Assembly: GCF_019396345.1 (NCBI RefSeq)
Contig: NZ_JAHKRM010000017.1
Span: 1-64,000 of the forward strand
Direction: 5' to 3'
Length of the DNA stretch: 64,000 bases
Origin: Nonomuraea guangzhouensis
Lineage (GTDB): Bacteria > Actinomycetota > Actinomycetes > Streptosporangiales > Streptosporangiaceae
The notes beneath the pieces were generated by a model. The model ran no database searches, was not told the DNA's origin, and saw nothing but the letters and a program-made list of their open reading frames with translations. This document shows positions 1-7,413 of this stretch, piece after piece (position 1 is the stretch's first letter; each line of letters begins with the position of its first letter). The position numbers and the translations under genes are program-made.

Positions 1-77
1 GCGTCCTTGGGCTCCTTGCGTGCCACCGCGGTGTCCTCTAGGTCGATCTCCGTCGATGCCTGGATCACAGTACTCAT
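1..77 (-). CDS. Partial N-terminus of an unidentified protein
   Basis: Only the first 25 or so codons are in the window; the gene runs off its left edge. The ATG at 77 is preceded by AAGGAG ten bases upstream, a good ribosome binding site. The visible peptide begins MSTVIQASTEIDLEDTAVAR and is rich in acidic residues, with no signal peptide. I do not recognise it. The IS110 element begins within about 100 bp upstream, so its original promoter may have been displaced or replaced. Confidence 0.5.
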   Translation of the reverse strand, partial: MSTVIQASTEIDLEDTAVARKEPKD

Positions 78-173
78 CAGGTGCGTTCTCCTTGATCAGG
101 AGTTACACCGAAAACCGTACAGTCCCCGAACCTCACATGTCGATGCGGAGCTGGGTGGTGCGGACCGTGACGC

Positions 174-1442
174 TCAGGTAGCCGGTTCGACAGTGACGCG
201 GTAGCCGAGGGCTTCGAGCTCGCGGATGTGGTTGCGCTTCTTGCGGTCGGGGTTGGTGCGTCGGACATAGAAGTCGGCGCCGAGATCGATGAAATGCGTA
301 TCAGGGTCGGACAATAGGTGCCAGATGATGACCAGGATGGAGCGCCCGACCGCGACGATGGCGCGTTTCTTGCCCTTGCGCCGGACGATCCGGCGGTAGC
401 GCTCACCGAGGAAAGTGTCGGTGCGGCCGACCACGACTGCGGCTTCGCCAAGGGTGCGGGCCAGGTAGCGGTTGCCATGCCCGGTGGAGTTCTTCCCCTT
501 GCGCTTGCCTGCCGACTCTTTGACTCCGGGGGCGAACTTCGCCCAGGACGCCAGGTGCGCGGCGGTGGGAAAGCGGCCCATGTCCACGCCGATCTCGGCG
601 ATGATCGCGCGGGCCGCGGTCAGCCCGATCCCGGGAATCTCGTCCAGCCGCTCGACCGCTGCGGCAAAGGGCGCGATCTGCTGAGTGATCTTCTCATCCA
701 GAGCAGCGATGTCGACGTTGATCGCATCCACCCGGGCCAGCATCGTGGCCAGCAAGAACGCGTGGTGATCAGAGAAGCGGCCGGTGAAGGCCTCCTCCAA
801 CGCGGGAATCTTGCCTCGCAGGCTGGAGCGCGCCAGCTGTGCCAGCGTCTTAGGACTGCGTTCTCCGCGGATCAAAGCGGCCATCATGGCCCGGCCGGAG
901 ACGCCGAAGATGTCGGAGGCAACCACACTCAGTTTGATCTGCGCGTCCTCCAGAAGCTTTTCCACCCGCTGCTTCTCGGCGGTGCGGGCCTGCACCAGGT
1001 CCACCCGGTAGCGGGTCAGGTCACGCAGCAACCTGATCGCGGGCGGCGGCACGAAACTGGGGCGCAGCATCTGCCGTTCGGCGACCTTGGCCAGCCAGAC
1101 CGCGTCAAGCTTGTCGGTCTTGGGCCGGCCGGGCAGGTGCTTGACGTCGCGGGCGTTGACGAGCCATACCTCAAAGCCGTGTGCCTCCAGCAGGTAGAAC
1201 ACCGGTTTCCAGTAGTCGGAGGTGGCCTCCATGACGACTCTGGTGACGCCCAGGCAGCGCAGCCGATCGGCCATCGACAACAGTGAGCGTGTCATCGTGG
1301 CGTAGGTCTGCACCTCCTGCAGCCGCCTGCTCGCGTTCTTCTCGTCGGGGACGCGGGCGCAGCACGCCAAAGTGGCCTTGCCGATGTCAAGGGCGGCGAC
1401 CCTGTCGATGATCTCTTCGGTGTCCTGGGTCTGAGCGAGCAT
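174..1442 (-). CDS. IS110-family transposase (DEDD recombinase)
   Basis: A 422-residue RNA-guided DNA recombinase moving its own element. The N-terminal RuvC-like DEDD_Tnp_IS110 domain shows the catalytic acids D19 (AALDIGK), E72 (VVMEATSDYW), D110 and D113 (KTDKLDA). A coiled-coil middle leads to the C-terminal Transposase_20 domain with the helix-hairpin-helix-like EIPGIGLTAARAIIAEIG. The motif GKNSTGHGNRYL holds the expected catalytic serine. Full family length and no frameshift, so it is probably active. The ATG at 1442 follows AAGGAGG eight bases upstream. Known family biology: the C-terminal serine and N-terminal acids act together with a bridge RNA pairing to donor and target DNA. Confidence 0.95.
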   Translation of the reverse strand: MLAQTQDTEEIIDRVAALDIGKATLACCARVPDEKNASRRLQEVQTYATMTRSLLSMADRLRCLGVTRVVMEATSDYWKPVFYLLEAHGFEVWLVNARDVKHLPGRPKTDKLDAVWLAKVAERQMLRPSFVPPPAIRLLRDLTRYRVDLVQARTAEKQRVEKLLEDAQIKLSVVASDIFGVSGRAMMAALIRGERSPKTLAQLARSSLRGKIPALEEAFTGRFSDHHAFLLATMLARVDAINVDIAALDEKITQQIAPFAAAVERLDEIPGIGLTAARAIIAEIGVDMGRFPTAAHLASWAKFAPGVKESAGKRKGKNSTGHGNRYLARTLGEAAVVVGRTDTFLGERYRRIVRRKGKKRAIVAVGRSILVIIWHLLSDPDTHFIDLGADFYVRRTNPDRKKRNHIRELEALGYRVTVEPAT

Positions 1443-1468
1443 CGGGCCTCCTTGCCGCTGGGGAACGA

Positions 1469-1620
1469 GGGCGGTTGCCCGCAGGAGCCGCAGGGGACGG
1501 TAACGAATCTGATCCGCGTGCTCGAAGCAACAGTGAAAGGCCCACAGGCGCGGCTCCTGGCGTCCGACTAAAGCACGGCCTCAACGACCAAGGAGATACG
1601 ACGTCAGCGGGCAACCACCC
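1469..1620 (-). ncRNA. Candidate IS110 bridge RNA
   Basis: The noncoding stretch upstream of the transposase can fold, on the same strand, into two nested long stems. The outer one pairs 1607-1620 (gcgggcaaccaccc) with 1469-1482 (gggcggttgcccgc), 13 of 14 matched. The inner one pairs 1550-1559 (gcggctcctg) with 1482-1491 (caggagccgc), 10 of 10. Position and size fit the bridge RNAs described for the IS110 group. A 10-bp word, gactaaagca, occurs inside the fold at 1566-1575 and again at 1665-1674 beside the presumed left end. It contains a CT dinucleotide, so it may be a donor guide. RNA ends are unmapped. Confidence 0.55.
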
Positions 1621-1674
1621 CGATTTTCAGGCCCGAACGGCCTCCTCCACCAGGGGAGATTGGAGACTAAAGCA

Positions 1675-1982
1675 GACATAAAGACGATCACTGGGAATGT
1701 GATCGACAAACCAAGATCGGTCAACGATGGGAGGGTCACTTACCCGACACCAACGGTCAGGACCCGTCAAGCACGCGTGCTATGCGCACTGGCCAACCGA
1801 CATGTCATGGAAGGCGCTTTCCTAAAGAAAAACGTGCATGTGACCTACATCACATCAACCTCGAAGGGTGTATTCAAGGTCAACCGAAACCACAAGGCTG
1901 GAGCTGCGTGCACGGGACCGGGCGCCAGAAGAACGGTCAGATCGACAGTCACAAAATACTGATCTTGAAAGGGGATAGCTCG
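1675..1982. other. Noncoding, lower-GC stretch upstream of the 1983 gene
   Basis: About 308 bases between the presumed left end of IS110 and the next start codon. It is clearly less GC-rich than its surroundings, especially 1800-1900. No convincing gene, repeat or hairpin was found; an open frame from about 1660 to 1962 has no ribosome binding site and no recognisable protein. It probably contains the promoter of the 1983 gene. Confidence 0.4.
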
Positions 1983-2585
1983 ATGGAACCCGGCTTCGCC
2001 CTCGCCGGCTATCGGATCGCTACACGCGCCGATCGGCAGGACTGGCAAGAAGTCGGCCTTCCCGGTTCTGATCTGGTGTCGCTGAGCGACTGCATAGTGG
2101 ACCTGGTGCCGGTAGATCCCAGTGGCTGGGACGACTGGTTCGCCAGCCCTCAAGAGGCAGAGATCGCGCGCGATCAAGCCGGCAAGCCGGGCTTGCACGT
2201 GCTCGGGGTCGGATTCGCCACTGCCGATGTTCCCGGGCTGCTGGCCGATATCGCCGACGGCGGCTGGGACACATCGGCCGGGAGCCTCCCGGAACGGCTG
2301 GCCCGGCACGAGAGGTTCCCCTCCCCCGGCAGTCGGCGGTTGGGGTTCGAACTGGTCGGCTTCGACAGCGGGCGCTGGCACACCTGGACCTGCCTGGGAG
2401 GCCTCGTCACCGACGTCCACCGGGCCACCGGTGTCCAACCGGGACGCTGGGGACTGATCCAGGACGAGCAGGACGCGCGCCGGGCCGCTCAATGGCTCAC
2501 CGACTCCGGTCTCGGCGACCCCAAGGTATTCCTCTGGGCAGCCGCACTGCTCACGGACGTCACACGAGCGAACCCTCCGGGATAA
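1983..2585 (+). CDS. Hypothetical protein, 200 aa
   Basis: I do not recognise this family. The ATG at 1983 is chosen because AAAGGGGAT lies seven bases upstream; the frame is open further 5' to 1782 but that part has no start signal and odd composition. The product is a soluble, acidic protein without signal peptide or membrane segment. It is rich in Trp, Asp and Gly, with blocks such as GWDDWFASPQEAEIARDQ and RRLGFELVGFDSGRWHTW. It stands alone between the IS110 element and the mannanase gene. The pattern suggests a small immunity- or YwqJ-like cytosolic protein, but nothing firm. Confidence 0.6.
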   Translation: MEPGFALAGYRIATRADRQDWQEVGLPGSDLVSLSDCIVDLVPVDPSGWDDWFASPQEAEIARDQAGKPGLHVLGVGFATADVPGLLADIADGGWDTSAGSLPERLARHERFPSPGSRRLGFELVGFDSGRWHTWTCLGGLVTDVHRATGVQPGRWGLIQDEQDARRAAQWLTDSGLGDPKVFLWAAALLTDVTRANPPG

Positions 2586-2830
2586 CGCCCAAGATCCGCG
2601 ATCTCGGCTTCCCAACCGGGCGTGGAACTTTCATGGTCACGTGAGTCCCGGCGAGCAACGCTTAGGCAGGTTTGACCAGCTTGAGGCCGCTTAACGGTTA
2701 GGGAGCTGGGCTGGGCTCGATGGGCCTTGGCGGGGCGGTGTGGCAGCAGCTGTACGGGTGCAGCGGCTCTGCGTACATTCTGGGTGCGTTTCAGGAGGCC
2801 CCTGAACTGCCGACCGCGAGGAGATTCACG

Positions 2831-4183
2831 ATGAGATCGATGCCGTGGCTTGCCTCGGTCGGCGCGGCGTTAGTCGCCGTAGCCGTGTCGTTGTGCACCG
2901 TCATGTTCACCGCCATCCAGCCCGCACACGCGGCGGTGGGGCTCCACATCAGCGGCACGAACATCGTCGAGGCCAACGGCCAGAAGTTCATCATGCGCGG
3001 GGTCAACCACCCACACGTCTGGTACACGAACCAGACCAGCTCGTTCGCCAACATCAAGGCCCTCGGGGCCAACACCGTGCGCGTGGTGCTGGGCAGTGGC
3101 AAGCGGTGGGGCCCGTCCACCGACGTCGCCAACGTGATCTCCCTGTGCAAGCAGAATCGGCTGATCTGTGTCCTGGAGGTGCACGACACCACCGGATACG
3201 GAGAGGATGGCGCGGCCGCGACACTGGACGAGGCGGTCAACTACTGGATCAGCCAGAAGAGCGCGCTGGTGGGCCAGGAGAGCTACGTCGTCATCAACAT
3301 CGGCAACGAGCCGATCGGCAACACCAACGCCGCCCAGTGGACCAGCGCGACCACCGCCGCCATCCAGAAGATGCGCGGCAACGGTTTCGAGCACCTGCTC
3401 ATGGTCGACGCGCCGAACTGGGGCCAGGACTGGCAGTACGTCATGCGAGACAACGCCCAGACCATCCTGAACGCTGACAGCCAGCACAACACTGTCCTGT
3501 CGATCCACATGTACGCCGTGTTCAACAGCGCCGCGGCGATCACCGACTACCTCAACCGGTTCCAGACCAACGGGTGGCCACTGGTCATCGGCGAGTTCGG
3601 CTGGCGGTTCAGCGCCAGTGAGGTCGATCACGAGACATTGTTGTCCGAGGCGGCAGCCCGCGGCCTCGGCTACCTCGGCTGGTCCTGGAGCGGCAACACC
3701 GACCCGATCCTGGACATGGCGACCGGCTTCGACCCCAACCAGCTCACCACCTGGGGCCAGCGGATCTTCAACGGCGCCAACGGCATCAAGGCCACGGCCA
3801 AGCAGGCCACCATCTACGGCGGCGCCACCCCGACCGTCACCACGACGATCACGCCCCCGCCGTCAGGCTCATGCCGCGTGGCGTACGTGATGAACACCTG
3901 GAACACCGGATTCACCGCCAATATCACGATCACCAACACCGGCAGCTCGGCGACCAACGGCTGGCGGCTGGTGTTCAGCCTGCCCAGCGGCCAGACCATC
4001 ACCAACGGCTGGAGCGCGTCGTACGCGCCGACCAACGGCCAGGTCACCGCCACCAACGCCGGCTGGAACGGCAACCTCGCGCCGGGCGGCTCCACCACCA
4101 TCGGCTTCCAGGCCACTCACACCGGCAACACCGCCGCCCCCACCTCGTTCACTCTCAACGGAGCCGCCTGCCAGGTGGCATGA
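2831..4183 (+). CDS. Secreted beta-mannanase, GH5_8 with C-terminal CBM2
   Basis: Endo-1,4-beta-mannosidase cleaving mannan and glucomannan outside the cell; 450 residues. A Sec signal peptide (about 1-34, ending QPAHA) precedes a GH5 subfamily 8 domain (about 36-325) closely resembling the Streptomyces lividans ManA type: GANTVRVVLGSG, ISLCKQNRLICVLEVHDTTG, acid/base E160 in NIGNEPIG and nucleophile E255 in VIGEFGWR. A Thr/Pro linker (about 330-345) leads to a family 2 carbohydrate-binding module (about 347-450) with its terminal cysteine pair and conserved tryptophans (MNTWNTGF, NGWSASY, NAGWNG). GAGGAG seven bases before the ATG at 2831 fixes the start. No sugar-operator palindrome was seen upstream. 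Confidence 0.95.
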   Translation: MRSMPWLASVGAALVAVAVSLCTVMFTAIQPAHAAVGLHISGTNIVEANGQKFIMRGVNHPHVWYTNQTSSFANIKALGANTVRVVLGSGKRWGPSTDVANVISLCKQNRLICVLEVHDTTGYGEDGAAATLDEAVNYWISQKSALVGQESYVVINIGNEPIGNTNAAQWTSATTAAIQKMRGNGFEHLLMVDAPNWGQDWQYVMRDNAQTILNADSQHNTVLSIHMYAVFNSAAAITDYLNRFQTNGWPLVIGEFGWRFSASEVDHETLLSEAAARGLGYLGWSWSGNTDPILDMATGFDPNQLTTWGQRIFNGANGIKATAKQATIYGGATPTVTTTITPPPSGSCRVAYVMNTWNTGFTANITITNTGSSATNGWRLVFSLPSGQTITNGWSASYAPTNGQVTATNAGWNGNLAPGGSTTIGFQATHTGNTAAPTSFTLNGAACQVA

Positions 4184-4238
4184 CCCCTCCTCGATCCATG
4201 CCGTGCCGCCCGCGTCGCAGTGGCGGGTGGCGCGGCCG

Positions 4239-4322
4239 ATCGTGGGCGTGCATCGGATAGGCGTAGTGCTCGAAGCGAGCGTGCATGGCCTCCAGCCCGG
4301 GAACCCGCCAGTAGCAGGCGCG
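4239..4322 (-). pseudogene. Fragment of an AraC-family regulator N-terminus
   Basis: On the minus strand about 28 codons read ERACYWRVPGLEAMHARFEH then YAYPMHAHDR. This is the start of the cupin ligand-binding domain of AraC-type regulators (tryptophan, then a Yp.H.Hd motif). The similarity stops at HD, and the expected 'tyaigv' continuation and the DNA-binding domain are absent. It therefore looks like a deletion remnant between the mannanase and MerB-like genes rather than a functional gene. Confidence 0.5.
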
Positions 4323-4429
4323 TTCTCCGGAAAGTCTTGATTGCGCCGCACGAGCGTTCAAGACCCCGGACCTCCTCAAGGCGCACCCTGGACACCATCA
4401 CCTCAACTTCCAGCGAAGGAATCACCAGA

Positions 4430-5110
4430 ATGAGCTCAGGAACGGAGAGGGTCCGCCTGGCTGTCTACCACGGATTCGCCCGCACCGGCCGTGCTCCGAG
4501 CGTGCCGGAACTGGCCGCACTCACCGGACTCGCCCTCGACGAGGTACGTCAGGAACTACACGCCCTTCACGGAAGCCATGACGTGGTCCTGAACCCGCAG
4601 GACAACGACCAGGTCGTGATGGCCCACCCGTTCGCCTCCGTGCCGCTCGGCTTCTCCGTCATGGGGGCGACCACATTGTGGTGGGGCGGCTGCGCCTGGG
4701 ACTCCTTCGCCATCCCCCACCTGCTCCAGGACGAGCCCGACGTCTTGGTCGCCACCCGCTGTCCGGCCTGCGACACCCCACACGCCTGGGTGATCGGCCG
4801 AGACGCACCCCCGCAAAGAGGCACCCAGGTAGCCCATTTCCTCACCCCCATGCACCGGGCCTGGGACGATGTCGTCCACACCTGCGCCAACCAGCGTCTG
4901 TTCTGCTCCACCGACTGCGTCGACACCTGGCTGCGGCGAACGGCCCAGGAGCGCGGCTACGTCATGGATCTGGGCACCCTGTGGCGCCTCGCCCGCGACT
5001 GGTACACCGGACGCCTCGAACCGGGCTACACCCGCCGCGACCCCGACTCCGCCTTCGCCTACTTCGCCGAGGTCGGCCTGCACGGATCTTTCTGGGGGCT
5101 GCCTGACTGA
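4430..5110 (+). CDS. Alkylmercury lyase (MerB)-like protein
   Basis: 226-residue member of the organomercurial lyase family, which splits carbon-mercury bonds in MerB proper. After an N-terminal winged-helix-like part (about 5-55) the MerB core shows GGCAWDSF with C88 and D91 (MerB C96 and D99 equivalents), HRAWDDVVHTC, and RLFCSTDCVDTWL with C159 (MerB C159 equivalent). All three catalytic positions are kept. Additional cysteines (RCPACDTPHAW and C163) could bind metal. GCGAAGGA lies ten bases before the ATG at 4430. There is no merA, merR or mercury transporter nearby, so the natural substrate is unclear; many actinomycete relatives are annotated only as organomercurial-lyase-like. Confidence 0.85.
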   Translation: MSSGTERVRLAVYHGFARTGRAPSVPELAALTGLALDEVRQELHALHGSHDVVLNPQDNDQVVMAHPFASVPLGFSVMGATTLWWGGCAWDSFAIPHLLQDEPDVLVATRCPACDTPHAWVIGRDAPPQRGTQVAHFLTPMHRAWDDVVHTCANQRLFCSTDCVDTWLRRTAQERGYVMDLGTLWRLARDWYTGRLEPGYTRRDPDSAFAYFAEVGLHGSFWGLPD

Positions 5111-5113
5111 GAG

Positions 5114-6313
5114 TCAGAGGAAGGCGGCGAGGCCATCCAGGAGCCGGTCCACGTCATCGGTGGTGTTGTACGGCGCCAGACCAACGCGCAATGCGGGGTC
5201 CTTGAGCTTCAGCGCGGTAAAGGGCTCGTAAGCGTAGAACGACCCGGCCGCTGCCACCACGTCGCGCGCCACCAAGTGCGTCTGAGCCTCGCGTGCGTCG
5301 CGGTCCTCAAGCGTCATGAGAAGCGTCGGGGTGCGGTCAGGAGCGTTCGAGTGCAGGGTGACCGCGTCGCCGAAGGCCCGCAGACCCTCCTGCAGTCTCG
5401 TCCGCAGCGACTGCTCGTGCTCATGCATCGAGCCCAGCGACCGCGTCAGCCGCTCCCTGCGCGAGGCCCCCGTACCCGGGTCCATCGCCGCCAGGAAGTC
5501 GACGGCGGCGGTGGCGCCCGCCAGAATCTCGTAGGGGAGCGTGCCGAACTCGAAACGCTCCGGCACGGCGTCAGTGGACGGCAGGAGCTTGTCCGGGCGC
5601 AGGGTTTCGAGAAACCCGGGCGCTGCCGCGAGTACCCCACAGTGCGGTCCCAGGAACTTGTACGGCGAGCAGACGAACAGATCGGCCCCGAGAGCGGGCA
5701 CGTCCACGAGGTGGTGCGCGGCGTAGTGGACTCCGTCCACGTACACCAGGGCGCCGACCTCGTGGGCCCGGTCGGCGATCCGGCGGACGGGTGGCTTGGT
5801 GCCCAGCACGTTGGAGGCCGCCGTGACCGCGACCAGCCGGGTGCGCGCTGAGAGGGCCCGGTCGTACGAGTCGAGGTCCAGCTCCGTGGTGCCGGCGTCG
5901 ATCTCGATCCAGCGGACCGTCACTCCGGCACGCTCGGCCGCCTGGATCCAGGGACGGACGTTGGCGTCGTGGTCCAGACGGCTGAGGATGATCTCGTCGC
6001 CCGCTTTCCAGCTCTTGGCCAGGTGGCGGGAGAAGTCGTAGGTGAGCTGGGTGGCGCTGCGGCCGTGGACGATGCCGTTCGCGGGCAGGTGGAGCAGGTC
6101 GGCGTAGGCCGCGCGGAAGTCCGTGACGGCGCGCTCGGCGTTGAGCTCGGACGGGCTGATGGTTCCCCGGTTGGACAGGGGGCCGGTCAGCGTCGCGGCG
6201 ATGGCGTCCGCGACGGGGCGGGGGGTCTGCGTTCCGGCCGGCCCGTCGAAGTAGGCGAGGCCGGTGTCGAGGGAGGGGAAATGGGCCCGGAGGGCGGTGA
6301 GGTCGATGGCCAT
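5114..6313 (-). CDS. Cysteine-desulfurase-like class V aminotransferase
   Basis: 399-residue PLP enzyme of the cysteine desulfurase-like subfamily (class V aminotransferase fold). The PLP lysine is K219 in SPYKFLGPHCG, and the cofactor-phosphate and aspartate region is VYVDGVHYAAH. The C-terminal region that carries the persulfide-forming cysteine in SufS/IscS reads LRVGLAPYNTTDD, without a cysteine, so classical desulfurase activity is doubtful. The gene is divergent from a LysR regulator 94 bp away, which probably controls it. Its stop lies three bases from the stop of the MerB-like gene. Confidence 0.85.
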   Translation of the reverse strand: MAIDLTALRAHFPSLDTGLAYFDGPAGTQTPRPVADAIAATLTGPLSNRGTISPSELNAERAVTDFRAAYADLLHLPANGIVHGRSATQLTYDFSRHLAKSWKAGDEIILSRLDHDANVRPWIQAAERAGVTVRWIEIDAGTTELDLDSYDRALSARTRLVAVTAASNVLGTKPPVRRIADRAHEVGALVYVDGVHYAAHHLVDVPALGADLFVCSPYKFLGPHCGVLAAAPGFLETLRPDKLLPSTDAVPERFEFGTLPYEILAGATAAVDFLAAMDPGTGASRRERLTRSLGSMHEHEQSLRTRLQEGLRAFGDAVTLHSNAPDRTPTLLMTLEDRDAREAQTHLVARDVVAAAGSFYAYEPFTALKLKDPALRVGLAPYNTTDDVDRLLDGLAAFL

Positions 6314-6378
6314 GGCTTCGGCTTTCTGTCAGGCGGGGTGCCTTTACTCTGGCCTCGACCTCGCGACCACGTAAAGCG

Positions 6379-6409
6379 ATGGATCTCGAAGAGAAAGTTC
6401 ATGATCCAT
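6379..6409. promoter_or_regulatory. Inverted repeat in the PLP enzyme/LysR divergent promoter
   Basis: ATGGATC at 6379-6385 and GATCCAT at 6403-6409 form perfect 7-bp arms 17 bp apart, the second arm covering the LysR start codon. Position and symmetry fit an autoregulatory LysR-type operator, but this is inference from sequence symmetry only. Confidence 0.4.
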
Positions 6410-7358
6410 GAAGTCTCAGCCGGATCTGAAGCTCCTGTCCACCTTTCTGGCCGTCGTGCGCCAAGGCTCGATGGCCGAGGCCGCGGCGGCGCTCGGCTAC
6501 GTGCCCTCGGCGGTGTCCCAGCACATCGCCGCGCTGGAGCGCGACCTGGGCATCGAACTGATCGTCCGCCGCCCCGGCAGCCGGCTGATCCTCACCGCGG
6601 CCGGCCGCTCCCTCGCCCAGGCGACCGAGACGCTGTTCGATGCGACCGCGCGGTTCCAGGACACCGCCGACGGCATCGCGAACCGCGAGATCGCCGAACT
6701 ACGCGTCGGGACCTACCCCAGCGCCATGACCTACCTCCTCCCGGAGATCCTGTCCACGCTCAGGGCTCGGCGCCCGGGTCCCCGGATCCGGCTCATCGTC
6801 GTGGAGACGGACGAGGGGGTGCCGAGGGTGAAATCAGGGGACATGGACCTGCTCATCGCCTACCGCTACCTGCCCGAGGACCCACCGGCCCCGTCCGAGG
6901 CATTGACGATCACCGTCCTGGGGCGCGAACCGCTGCTCCTGGTCACAGGTGCCGAGCCGGGGCGCCGACACCCGGTGGAGCTGGCCGAATGCCTGGAACG
7001 TGAGTGGGTCTCCGGCCACGCGCACAATCCCGACCGGCGGCTGCTGCTCCGCTGGGCCGGGGAGCTCGGGATCGCGCCCCAGGTGACGCTGGAGACCGAG
7101 GACCTGCACAGCATGCTCGCCATGATCCGAGCAGGTCTCGCGGTGGGCCTGATCCCGGCCACGCTCCTCGGCGCGGGACACGACGCCGGGATCGAGAGGG
7201 TGGTTCTGCCGCCCGGGGTCACTCCGCTCCACCGGGAGATCCTCGCCGTCAGCAGACCCGGCGCCCGCCCCCCGATCGCCAACGAGCTGGTCACGCTCCT
7301 GGCCGGTGCCGTGGAGAGCGCGCAGTCGTCCGGCGAAGGTTCGTTCGCCAAGCCGTAG
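6408..7358 (+). CDS. LysR-family transcriptional regulator
   Basis: 316 residues with the typical order: an N-terminal winged helix-turn-helix (about 6-65, GSMAEAAAALGYVPSAVSQH, then LERDLGIELIVR) and a periplasmic-binding-protein-like effector domain (about 92-300). It is divergent from the cysteine-desulfurase-like gene and most likely regulates it, as is usual for LysR pairs. The ribosome binding site is weak (GAGAAAG about ten bases upstream of the ATG at 6408). The effector is not predictable from sequence. Confidence 0.93.
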   Translation: MKSQPDLKLLSTFLAVVRQGSMAEAAAALGYVPSAVSQHIAALERDLGIELIVRRPGSRLILTAAGRSLAQATETLFDATARFQDTADGIANREIAELRVGTYPSAMTYLLPEILSTLRARRPGPRIRLIVVETDEGVPRVKSGDMDLLIAYRYLPEDPPAPSEALTITVLGREPLLLVTGAEPGRRHPVELAECLEREWVSGHAHNPDRRLLLRWAGELGIAPQVTLETEDLHSMLAMIRAGLAVGLIPATLLGAGHDAGIERVVLPPGVTPLHREILAVSRPGARPPIANELVTLLAGAVESAQSSGEGSFAKP

Positions 7359-7413
7359 AAGAGGCACCGGGCCCGGCGCAGGATGGAGGGGTACGCGCCG
7401 AGCCCGATGAGAT

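Larger units (their letters stand above)
150..1675 (-). mobile_element. IS110-family insertion sequence (ends approximate)
   Basis: The element consists of a DEDD transposase and a roughly 230-base noncoding stretch upstream of it, which is where IS110-group elements carry their left end and guide (bridge) RNA. No terminal inverted repeats or long target duplication are visible, as expected for this family, so the ends cannot be placed exactly. The right end must lie between the transposase stop (174) and the start of the neighbouring gene (77). The left end is placed near 1665-1675 because a 10-bp sequence there is repeated inside the candidate RNA. Confidence 0.7.

Noticed and set aside
1..77. 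N-terminal peptide as a lanthipeptide (FxLD-type) precursor
   Set aside because: The EIDLED stretch only loosely resembles such leaders, no Cys/Ser/Thr core is visible and no modifying enzyme is in the window.
1660..1962. 100-codon frame before the 1983 gene
   Set aside because: No ribosome binding site, mixed composition, and it crosses the presumed IS110 end.
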